A stretch of DNA of 64,000 nt from Thinopyrum elongatum (Eukaryota > Streptophyta > Magnoliopsida > Poales > Poaceae). The notes below the pieces were generated by a model, which saw only the letters and a list, made by a program, of their open reading frames with translations, was not told where the DNA came from and made no database searches. The stretch is taken from positions 187,356,942 to 187,420,941 of the forward strand of contig CM022302.1 of the NCBI GenBank assembly GCA_011799875.1. The letters are read 5' to 3'. Position 1 is the first letter of the stretch. The number at the start of each line of letters is the position of its first letter. A program made the position numbers and the translations under genes. Positions 55,208 through 64,000 of this stretch are shown here, piece by piece.

Positions 55208-58200
55208 TGTGGCACCCCGGCACAGAGAAGACCGGAACGCCCCGTATTCCAGCCCAGGGACAAGTCCTCTGGAATACGGCACTGTTGGCATAGAACAAAT
55301 CAGCTCTTTATTACAATAGATATGGTTACAAGGGTACAAGGATTACATTGGCACGGCGACGCTACGCCTGCCCGGGGTAGCTCTATGCTAACAGCGGAGA
55401 AACTCTCTCAGCAGCGGAACAGCGACGACGGTGATGGACTCCACTCCGCAGGGACTCTGGCTAGAACGTGTATCCTAGGTCGCAAACTCGGGATCCTCGA
55501 CAAGCAAGCAATCATGGCATGACCTGCAAATTGGCATGACACGCCAGGTGAGTACTTTGAATGTACTCGCAAGCTCATAGCAAACATCAGCATTAAAGCA
55601 AGACAACATCATCGCAAAATAGCTACTGAAGTAAGGTAAAGCATATTAAGTAGTTTAATCCATACTCTGAATAATCTTAGGATCCAATCTGAATCTGTTC
55701 CAAATCCAATCCAAATCATGTAGTCATCCGATCACTCATCTCATAGCCATCCCATGGCTAACATATCATATTCCTGGTACCATCTACACGACAAGTCTGA
55801 CAAACTTACTCTCTTCCGGGTTGCCTCACAACCCTCAGAATACTCGCAATCCACCGAGTACTTCTGATCTTACGACGAGTTCTCCCATCCTTATCACTAC
55901 TATGGTTGACCACCTAAAGAGGTCTGGACGGACTGTCCAATACCGTGGACACAGCTATTCGAATAGATTTTACACTCTGCAGAGGTTGCGCACTTTACCC
56001 ACACCATGGAGCACCTGACCTCGTGATCCCATTCAGGTGGACCAGCGTTGCTCCAACGAAACCTGCCTAACACGTGACTCTCCCATCGTACCACCGGCAA
56101 TCATCCTCCCTCGGAGTCCTGCCCTGGGTGGCCCCTGTGTCACCGCGTGACACCTGCCACCGTCATGGCTAAAAAACTGTCCCAAACAGGGACCTGGTAC
56201 CATATAACTCAATTGGGCTCACAAGGTCATCACCGCCTACCGGGCCAGGGTAGTGCGCACGCATAACCTTCCCTGTCGGGTGGTACCGGTGAAAGAGCAC
56301 ACGATCAGACCAAGTCAAGGCCGTCCCATACCGGCAAATGTGGTTGCACGGATAAGTCCGGACAGGTGACTCAAGATCAACCATGAAGCATCTAATCCTC
56401 GAATGATATTACTATCATGGCTGATACTCCGACATCATAGTAGTCCAATAACCAATATGCTTAAGCCACTGCTACTAACTCATCTCCATGAACTGCCGGA
56501 TGAAATCCAAAATAATCATAGACAGTGATCTCGACATCATAGTATCAACAAGTGGGTAAACTACTAGTCACTAGCAATTCGGTACTCAACGTGGTAGTCA
56601 CCTATCCGAGAATTAACTCCAACATTGCATAGTCCAATTCATTTCATAAATAACTCATACTTGCTATTAAAGTAATTAGTTAAACTATGATATTGCAATG
56701 CAATGATGCAGATGAGAGTTGTGGCTTGCCTGGGGATGAAGGAACCATCGAGAAGGAGTGCGGAATGGTCGCGGAAGGAGTTGACTACCGGAAACAGTTC
56801 TCTCCCAGAGGGGGCTGTTTACGGGCAAGGGTAAAATGGTCATTTTCACAGTGGGACCACATAGTGATAATGATACCAACAGGACAGGCTCGACGAGACG
56901 AAGACGTGGGCTTTGGATTCGCCTCGGTCGGAGTTACGAGCAAAAAAGTTGTGATGGTTTTTCTGCCAGGGACCCATCTGTAAATAAAATTCTCACAAAC
57001 TGGCCCCTGACTGAAAAACAGATCGCGCCTTTTTCGAGAATACGCTTCCCTGCGAGGAAAACGCATTTTATCCCGAAGAAGCAGCGGAGTATGCTTTCGT
57101 TATCAGAAAACGTATTTTCTGAAAAGCCGCTTCCACTTAAACTGTGCGGGCCCGGGCCTCTGGGTCACTTAAAGGTGGGCCCCACGCCATCTCTCTCTCC
57201 TCCTGCTCCTCTTCTTCCAGCTCCCGACGGAGGCAGAGGACGGGCGAGGCAGAGGAGCGGCCGGCGAGGGGCCCGGTGCCTCCGGCCGTCTCCGGCGAAG
57301 GTGAGCGCACCGGCGGACTCCAGGGATGACGCCGCGCTCGTCCAGGGCAGTAGCAGCGCCAGGGAGGGGCGGGAACGATGGCAGCGAGATGAGGCAGAGA
57401 CGGGAGGCGGCGGCCGTTTACGGGGCGCGCGGCCACGGGAGGACTCCGGCGAGGGAGAGGGGGTGGGGAGGTTCGCCGGGAGATGGGGATGGTGGTGGTG
57501 GTGGAAGGAAGAGGGAAGGAGCTCGGCATAGCTCGAATTCGAGCAGAGCTCCGCGGCGGCCATGGCGATGGTGGAGGAGCAGAAGGGCTCCCGGGGCTCG
57601 GGCGAGGGGTTGGGGAGGGCCAGGAGAGCAAGGTGGAGAGATTGGTCAGGAGGAGAGGGCTCGGGGAGGCCTATAAATAGGCGCAGCGACGCGGGTGGAT
57701 AGGGACGGACACGACGGTGATCTTAGCCGTGCACTGGAGCTGCAGGCGATGTGGCTATCAGGTTCCGGCGGCGGGGAGCTTCGCGGGGGAGCAGAGGGGC
57801 TTGCAGAGGCTTCGGGAGAGCTCAAGGGAGAAGGGACAAGGGAAAATGACGACGACGATCACGGGCCGAACAGCGGCGGCGATCGCCGTGGCGTGACGAG
57901 AAAGAATCCGGAGGGGAAGATGGGTCTAGAGCGAGGGTGACGATGAGGCGAAGCCTCTGGACATGAATAGGTGGCGAGGGCGAGGAGGAACCCGACGAGG
58001 CCGAGGGGTCTCATCACCGGAGCACGCTGGCTGGCATACCAGCCGCGTGATCACCATGTGGCCATGGCGTTGACAGGCCCTACTCGACGCCAAATGATGT
58101 CCAGTGGGTAGTCCCACCAAGCTACATTGCAAACGAGGTGATAGATCAACGATAGGAGCTGTGTCTGGATGGGAGTGGTCACTGGAAGTTTGCTGCAGCA

Positions 58201-59354
58201 AACTTGACCACGCCACTGCGATGAACAGGAAAGTGATAGGGTCAACATGAGATGTCTAGGAGGTCTAGGGTAGGAAGGACTACAATCCTGTGAAATTTGG
58301 AGGGAAATGGACCACGATTTGATATGGTTGCTTTGCAACTGACCAATCTGGTCCAGAAGCTCAATCTTGATGTGCCACTCACATGGAGTAGCCAATTGGG
58401 ATGAAATTTGGTAGAACATGATTATTTGGTCATATGAGAGTGCCATAAAAATTTCATGCCATTTGGACAAGCCAAAATGGTACTTCCTTCACAAGGAACC
58501 TCTCTGACCAGAATCTTAGAAAAATTATAGGGAATTATTGGGGAGATTAAATGAGCCCAAATTTTGTAGAGATAAGTTATATGGGTAGTAGAATGATCTG
58601 GTAAATTTTCAGCAATTATGGAGCAATATAAAATATAGTTGCTTCACAATGTGAAAATCTAACCAGAAACCAAGATTTGAGGCTGTGCTCACATAGATGA
58701 TTGGATAGGGTTGAAACTTTGTGGAGAGTCATGATTTGAGCATATGGAGATGCTTGCAAAATTTCAAGTTATTTGGATACTCCTAGCTGGCACTTGCTTC
58801 ACAAAGATTCCAGTTGCCCAGAAACTTTGGAAATTAGCCAAGAGAGATTTAATATACAAATAAAGTTGAATTTTGGCATGTGGCAATGATATGGATAGGA
58901 AAGAGTGCACAAAAAGTTTGAGGGCAAGCAAGCAAATATAAAGGGTACTTGCTTCTCAATCTAACAGCTAGGGCACAATCAGAAAAAGAATATTTGTGAA
59001 ATATTTTTGAACATGTCGAGGAAGGGTTTGACATATTTGTGGAAGATATGATCCAAAAAATTTATGAGAATTATTTGGGAATTTTGGTAATGATGGAAAT
59101 ATGGGTTGCTTCACAACCCAGGACAAACAGGGTTATTCCTTTAATAGAAAAGGGAATATTCCCAAGGAAAAGAATATTGGGATTGGTCTAAGATGGAAAT
59201 GGCAAGGTCTTGGGATGGTTTTGAATTTGGCAAGCCACTTGGGAAGAGGATGAAGGGTGATCCCTCCAGGTTGCAAGACTACTCAGCCACAGAAAAGCGA
59301 ATCCGAACCAAAATCAAAAGAAAAAAGAAAATGGGCAAAATCCAGGGTGTTACA
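55208..59354 (-). mobile_element. Solo LTR of a related subfamily, 4147 bp
   Basis: It has the same ends as the host LTR (minus strand TGTAACACCCTGG to GGGTGCCACA) and the same order of blocks, but many differences. It is flanked by GCTGT (55203-55207) and GCTAT (59355-59359), a 5-bp duplication with one mismatch. No internal region or second LTR is present, so it arose by recombination between two LTRs. It contains its own GC-rich block (57140-57680); frames there are compositional. Confidence 0.85.
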
Positions 59355-60100
59355 GCTATGGGGACACAAGCTTGGGAACGAAGGAATGGATTTTTCTGGT
59401 GATGATCACATACTAAGATGACTGAGATGACCAAGAATCAGCTTAAGAGGAGAGGTTTAGAGGGTACTTGCTGTAGAAAGCATCATAAGGGCCAGATTAA
59501 GAGATGATGAAGTAGCACTCACATAAGTGCTAGGAATGAGCTGAAAATTTGGCATGGCATAATGATTTGGAGAAAAGAAGATGCTCAAAAAGTTTCATGC
59601 CATTTGGATGAACCAAACTAGCACTTGCTTCATAAAGCATCTCCCTGGACAGAAACTTGGAAAAATTGCACAGGGCAAATGGATCAATGAAATGGGCCAA
59701 ACTTGGTGGAGAGAGTTGGTATGGATAGGAGAATGTCCTGGTAAATTTTCAGCTTAAATGAAGCAATATAAAATATGGTTGCTTCACAAACTAAAAATCT
59801 GACTAGAAACCAAGAGTTGGAGCTGGGCTCACATAGATGAGTTACATGAGCTCAAATTTGGTGGAGAGTGATGATTTGATCATATGAAGGACCTTGCAAA
59901 ATTTCAAATCATTTGGATATGCCTAGCTTGTACTTCCTTCACACAGGCTTCCCTCAGACAGGAACTTTAAAAAATTGCTCAGGAATATTTACTAGGCAAA
60001 TTGAGTTGAATTTTGGCATGGGGCAATTATATGGACAGGAAAAGGTGTCCAAAAAGTTTGGGGTCAAACAAGCAAAGATAAATGACACTTCCTTTTCAAA
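58430..60100 (-). repeat. Repeated TTTCA-ATTTGGA-ACTTCCTTCACA modules within both LTRs
   Basis: Modules with AAAATTTCA, then ATTTGGA about 8 bases later, then ACTTGCTTCACAA or ACTTCCTTCACA about 17 bases later occur at about 58445, 58755 and (diverged) 58905 in the solo LTR. They recur at about 59585, 59895 and (diverged) 60045 in the split LTR. The spacing, about 310 and 150 bp, is conserved. Confidence 0.7.
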
Positions 60101-60509
60101 AAGCCACTTAGGGCAGAATCAAAAAAGGAATATTTGTGAATTATCTTTGATGATGCCAAGGAAGGATTTTGACATATTTGAGGAAGATATGACTCAAACA
60201 ATTTATGAGAATTATTTGGGAATTTTGGGAGTGATAGAAATATAGGTTGCTTGACAACCTAGGGTTAAAAAGAATTATTCCTTTAATAAAAAAGGAATAT
60301 TCCCAAGAAAATGAATATTGGAATTGGGTCAAGGATGAAAATGACATGATCTTGGGATGATGATGAGGATGACAAGCTACTATAAAACCTAGGAAGACAT
60401 GATCTTCCCAAGTTTCAGAACCACATAGCCATAGGAAAAACAATTCAAAACAAGAAATCCAAGAAAATCATGAGAAAAAGAAAAGTGCAAAATCCAGGGT
60501 GTTACAAAC

Positions 60510-60524
60510 CTTCCCCCCTTAAAG
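60510..60524 (-). other. Polypurine tract of the pol-less element
   Basis: On the minus strand CTTTAAGGGGGGAAG lies four bases before the LTR start. The identical 15-mer occurs at 61886-61900. Confidence 0.85.
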
Positions 60525-61753
60525 AAATCTCATCCTCGAGATTTGGTTGCTCAGGGATAAATAAATATTCCGACTTGAAGAAACCGTTTCCAACTCGTGC
60601 TTCTCCTATTATGTTCCCACCGAATTGCATCTGACTGACTGCCTAGATCGGGGGTGGTTTGCTTCACCGTATCTGACATACTGATAGGACTTCCCTCATA
60701 TGTTCCTGTTCATACTGAACCAAATTTTCTTCCATATCTGCTGGCTTAGCTGAGGTCCAAAAAATTATCATTACTGACATACGTGTCCTTCTCAATATTG
60801 ATCCTTGCTGGAGATGTTATTCTCATATCAAGTACCGAGAATATTCCACGGAGTGGGGAACACATCTTCCCGTGGAACAAGGAATCTCTTCTATCCAGGC
60901 ATCGGGTTCCTCGAATATATGCATGCCTTCTGGGTTCAACACATTGATGTGAATCATACCTGTTCTTCTAATGGATTTTGACATCTTGCAGGAGTTTCTG
61001 ACTTATCTTGGCTGGCTTCACAGTCCTGAGTATCCAATCTGTACCAAAGGTTTGACTGTCGCTTGACGTGACTGATAGAAAAATGCACCATCTCCTGATG
61101 ATAACATTTGCAGACTTGACTAGCGGTGATCCCATTCATGGCAGGCTATTCTTTAATCTATTCCCATATGTGAGAGCACATGCTTTGTGATTTAATACTC
61201 TGATTCTTCGTTTTCATTTTCTTTATCTGGATCTTTAACTGAAAGAGTGGGCCCTTATATATCCTTGACTATTTTCGTGGCCCTGAGTACTGTCATGCGC
61301 AATATCTTGCAATTCATACTTTGGTCTCGAGTCTCGGGATATTTATCCGGTTCACGTGCGATTGTACGGATCTCATTACTGTTGTCGACTATGCCTGGCA
61401 GTGACAGGATTAATAACATCACCTTGTCGGATGCGCGGGGCTGATCTTGATATTTACTGCCGAGATGGTGTCTCAATGTTGTCTTTCTTCAAGACTTGTC
61501 GATTCTTGCATCACCCACTGGTTTTCCTTCACTTGCATATCCAGTGAGGTTGTCGGATGCGTACCATGAATTCTTCCTTGTGCGAGGAACTTGCATGAAC
61601 TTGACAGCATACTCATTGTATGAAGAACTATCTGATTCTCGAGGCATACCTTTGTTCTGACTGATTCTTGTTTCTGACTTAACTGTTGCAGATCTACCAC
61701 TTGGAAACACTGTCATGTGCTGACAACTCATAGTTTAATATCTTGTACCAGTG

Positions 61754-62045
61754 CTGTACTGAAGAAGATTGGATTGCTTGCAGTGGAAACCATCGGGATA
61801 CCGTGCTGAGGAAGACTGGATGGCTTGTGCTCGAAGCCTTCGGCGGATAGCTTGCTGGGGAAGACTGGGTAGCATACCTTAGAAGCTTCCCCCCTTAAAG
61901 ACTTGCTAGGGAAGAATCGGTACCTTATGCCAGAAGCTTTTACAGTACCTTATCGAGAAGACTGAATATCTTGCACGGGAGTCCATTCATACCTTGCTGA
62001 TGCAAACTGGGGAATCTTGCCTTGTACGCTTCGCTGAGAAATACG
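61754..62045 (-). repeat. Degenerate array of about 45-55-bp units
   Basis: Plus-strand unit starts such as GTACTGAAGAAGATTGGATT, GTGCTGAGGAAGACTGGATG, TTGCTGGGGAAGACTGGGTA, TTGCTAGGGAAGAATCGGTA, TATCGAGAAGACTGAATATC and TTGCTGATGCAAACTGGGGA follow each other, each with a YTTGYRC-type and GAAGCYTT-type tail. At least five units. Confidence 0.8.
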
Positions 62046-62643
62046 GTGCTGCTTTTCTAGCAAATGGAATGACATATATATATATCCTTGTCATTCCGGC
62101 TGCTGATAACTTGTATGACAAGAATTGTCTGACCATCCTTGCTTAATGAATTCATTGCGTCTTTGGACTGACTTTTGGGTGTCGCATGTTTTAAATCTGA
62201 CTCATGGCAGAATCAATCATTGTGTACGGACCATACCTTTGACTTGAAATGCATGTTGGACTTGGATCCAATTTTGTTCTCCTGCTGGTTAAATCATTGC
62301 TGCAATAAAGATGTATCTCTGACGGGTGCTTGTTACTGAAAGTCTGAGCAGAATATAACTTGTATTCAGACCGGATGTCTGCAATACAATGCTGTCAGCT
62401 GAAAATCTCATTGTTTTTAACTGAGTTCCTTGGTGTATATCTTTACTTCTCATGGCTTCTTCTGATCCGGTGTCGGTTTATGAGCAATTTTCCATAAGGG
62501 GGTAACACCGAAGATTCAAAACAAAGAAGCACGAGAAAACAATTTATTGCAACAAAGCACACAGCAAACAAGCTACAAAACTACTCCATACAAGCACACA
62601 CAAGCATGATACTACAGCAGATGCACATGCACTACACGAAGGA

Positions 62644-63306
62644 CTACACCCTACGCTTGAGCAAACGCTTGGGAGCTGACGAAGAAGCTAAGGGAGTAGC
62701 GAGTGGAACTGCTGACTCTGAAACACCGGAGGGATGAGGTGGAGGGGTTGGAGAAGCTGGCGGAGACTGAGGTAGGGAAACACCAAGCAATCTCCTGGCT
62801 CGAATGGCGTCTCGGACTAACTCAGAAATAAGAAGACACTCGGCTGTCATGTAACGGGACATGGCGAGGATAGCCAGGTCATCTTGAGGGTTGACAGAGG
62901 GGAACTTGATCCGCTTAGGATTCTCGATGATGGTGGGATAATATTGATAAGCACGGTTCTCTTGCACCATGCTCTCTTGATAACGAAGACCGGTGATTCC
63001 TGCCATTGCGGCAAGCTGAACAGCACGCTCGGGAGTAGCGCCGTAACCACCGTGGAAACTGTAGGTGCGCTTACCAACAGGAATCGAGGCTGACAGGTGG
63101 ACATGAGCAACATACTCCAAAATTCTTCCTCCGGCAGAAAACTGGAATACTTGGTAATGGGGTGGATCTCCATGGGGATAAATGCTACGCCACATATCGC
63201 CAAGGAGGGTGGCAAAGCTGAGAGGTGCAGGAGTGGGACTGAACACAATAGGAACAGCACCGGGAGCTCTGGGGAGGGCACTGATCTCATGAAAGCTGAC
63301 CGCCAT
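62644..63306 (-). CDS. Retroelement ORF in gag position, possible dsRNA-binding-like fold, 220 aa
   Basis: This is an unbroken frame on the minus strand. The ATG lies about 155 bp after the primer binding site, where gag would start. Residues about 29-102 show a helix (FATLLGDMWRSIY), then PPHYQVFQFSAGGRILEYVA and HVHL strands, a loop, a TYSFHGG strand, and a helix TPERAVQLAAMAGITGLRYQ. That order (helix, three strands, helix with an Ala-rich face) resembles the double-stranded-RNA-binding domain, but the usual Lys-rich start of the last helix is not conserved. The C-terminus is Pro/Ser/Ala rich and ends basic (PKRLLKRRV). There is no CCHC knuckle and no Gag capsid motif. Its intact state in a pol-less element suggests recent activity or selection; the function is unknown. 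Confidence 0.6.
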   Translation of the reverse strand: MAVSFHEISALPRAPGAVPIVFSPTPAPLSFATLLGDMWRSIYPHGDPPHYQVFQFSAGGRILEYVAHVHLSASIPVGKRTYSFHGGYGATPERAVQLAAMAGITGLRYQESMVQENRAYQYYPTIIENPKRIKFPSVNPQDDLAILAMSRYMTAECLLISELVRDAIRARRLLGVSLPQSPPASPTPPPHPSGVSESAVPLATPLASSSAPKRLLKRRV

Positions 63307-63458
63307 CTACGCACGAAATAGGGGTTAGGGGTAACCGAATAAGACTATATGCAGCAATCAAATGCAACAACCAAATGCAGCAAGCAAGGGCAACAACCAG
63401 ACCCTATACTACCATTTTCTAACGTTCTAGCGGACTAGGACGCTCTACAGCTAGACCT

Positions 63459-63470
63459 GCTCTGATACCA
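63459..63470 (-). other. Primer binding site of the pol-less element
   Basis: The plus strand reads GCTCTGATACCA, the reverse complement of TGGTATCAGAGC, five bases from the 5' LTR end. This fixes the orientation of the whole element as minus. Confidence 0.92.
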
Positions 63471-63475
63471 AGCCC

Positions 63476-64000
63476 TGTGGCACCCCGGCTCAGAGAAACC
63501 AGAATGCCCCGTATTCTAGCCCAGAGATCGAGGTGGAGTCTTCTGGAATACGGCACTGCTTAGCATAGAACAAACCAGCTTTCTATTACAACACGAATAT
63601 GAATACAAGGTCTCCAATATTACAATGAATAACACCGGCACGGCGGCGCTACGCCAACCACAGTTGCTCTATGCAAGCAGCATAACAACTCGAGGCAGCG
63701 GAACCTCTACTAGCAGCGGAACAACGAACGACGATGATGGACTCCAATCCGCAGGGACTCTGGCTGGAACATTTATCCTAGCTCGTGAACACAGGAACCA
63801 CACCAAACAAGCAAGCAAACTCGACACGACCTCCAAACTGGCATGACACGCCAGGTCAGTACATTGAATGTACTTGCAAGCTCACAATAACCAAAAGCAG
63901 TCAAGACAAACAACAGCATGGCATTAGCATGTTAAAACAATCATGAGCATGATACTAACAGAACAACATGGCATGCACAAACTGAACATGATACGGCTAG
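63476..64000 (-). repeat. 5' LTR of the pol-less element, partial
   Basis: It begins (plus strand) TGTGGCACCCCGGCTCAGAG and is nearly identical to 51876-52400. It continues beyond the window. Confidence 0.93.

Larger units (their letters stand above)
51876..60506 (-). repeat. 3' LTR of the pol-less element, split by a solo LTR (51876-55207 plus 59360-60506)
   Basis: The left 525 bp are nearly identical to 63476-64000, the start of the other LTR. With the 4152-bp insertion and target duplication removed the LTR is about 4479 bp. It has an AT-rich U3-like part, a TATA-like CTATTTAAG (minus strand, 54776-54786), a GC-rich block (54230-54770) and a long AT-rich remainder. Confidence 0.88.
60507..62643 (-). 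other. Noncoding internal region of the pol-less element
   Basis: There is no pol motif in any frame. The only pol echo is the short tail next to the polypurine tract. It holds a repeat array at 61754-62045 and a duplicate polypurine tract at 61886-61900. Confidence 0.7.
51876..64000 (-). mobile_element. Pol-less LTR retrotransposon (LARD-like) with Tekay-type ends, extends beyond window
   Basis: On the minus strand the 5' LTR (from beyond 64000 to 63476) ends GGGTGCCACA, followed by five bases and TGGTATCAGAGC. The internal region is only about 2970 bp (60507-63475) and holds one 220-codon ORF and no RT, RNase H or integrase. The 3' LTR (60506 down to 51876) starts TGTAACACCCTGG. Sequence just before the polypurine tract reads AAATCTCGAGGATGAGATTT, resembling the conserved tail of Tekay/Del chromovirus pol, so the element is probably a deletion and replacement derivative of that clade. 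It inserted into the Athila-like element. Confidence 0.85.

Noticed and set aside
55208..60506. A single 5.3-kb LTR pairing with 63476-64000
   Set aside because: The 51876 copy is far more similar to 63476, and a complete LTR with its own TGTTACA end and near-perfect flank duplication closes at 59354.

Overview
This is a stretch of plant nuclear DNA, almost certainly from a large grass genome of the wheat-barley tribe (Triticeae). It is built almost entirely from nested transposable elements: Ty3/Gypsy elements with LTRs over 4 kb, a Sirevirus-like Copia element, an Athila-like Gypsy element, CACTA transposons and a Stowaway MITE. Between them lie small decayed host-gene remnants. There are no bacterial operons, no tRNA or rRNA genes and no CRISPR array. 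No complete, undamaged host gene is visible. The only undamaged coding exons are the Ulp1-protease exons of a CACTA gene that is broken upstream, and two short ORFs inside retroelements.

Layout, left to right. (1) 1-10286: a plus-strand Ty3/Gypsy chromovirus (Tekay/Del-like). Its 5' LTR is cut by the window edge, its gag is deleted, its pol carries five nonsense codons, and its 3' LTR of 4077 bp is complete. It sits inside (2) a CACTA DNA transposon whose right part is 10287-15295; this encodes a Ulp1-protease gene followed by subterminal repeats. (3) 15296-16760 and 26420-26760: two copies of a small unrecognised host gene in tandem, both pseudogenes. The CACTA element landed about 55 bp upstream of the first start codon. 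A Copia element (4, 17121-26414, perfect GCAGC target duplication) landed inside the second. (5) 26760-33470: low-copy-looking DNA with a Stowaway MITE, a TATA box with a leader-like exon but no ORF, several local duplications, and a frameshifted 3'-5' exonuclease-like pseudogene. (6) 33847-40448: a deleted Gypsy element (TSD CACCT) with a broken gag, RT remnants and large blocks of internal repeats. (7) 40454-43915: a duplicated GC-rich block, tandem repeats and the right end of a second CACTA element. (8) 43933-51875: a minus-strand Athila-like Gypsy element with its 3' LTR, a coiled-coil ORF in the env position and a decayed pol. It is interrupted by (9) 51876-64000 and beyond: a minus-strand element with very long LTRs and no pol. 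The only ORF of (9) lies in the gag position and has a dsRNA-binding-like pattern. Its 3' LTR is itself split by a solo LTR (55208-59354) of a related subfamily.

The insertion order is readable. The host gene duplicated first. CACTA then entered copy A and Copia entered copy B. A Tekay-like element entered the CACTA. On the right, an Athila-like element was hit by the pol-less element, whose LTR was then hit by its relative. Nothing here works as a coordinated pathway. The points of most interest are the pol-less element with its dsRBD-like ORF and duplicated polypurine tract, the repeat arrays at the second CACTA end, and the host gene pair that gives a natural before-and-after view of two transposon insertions.
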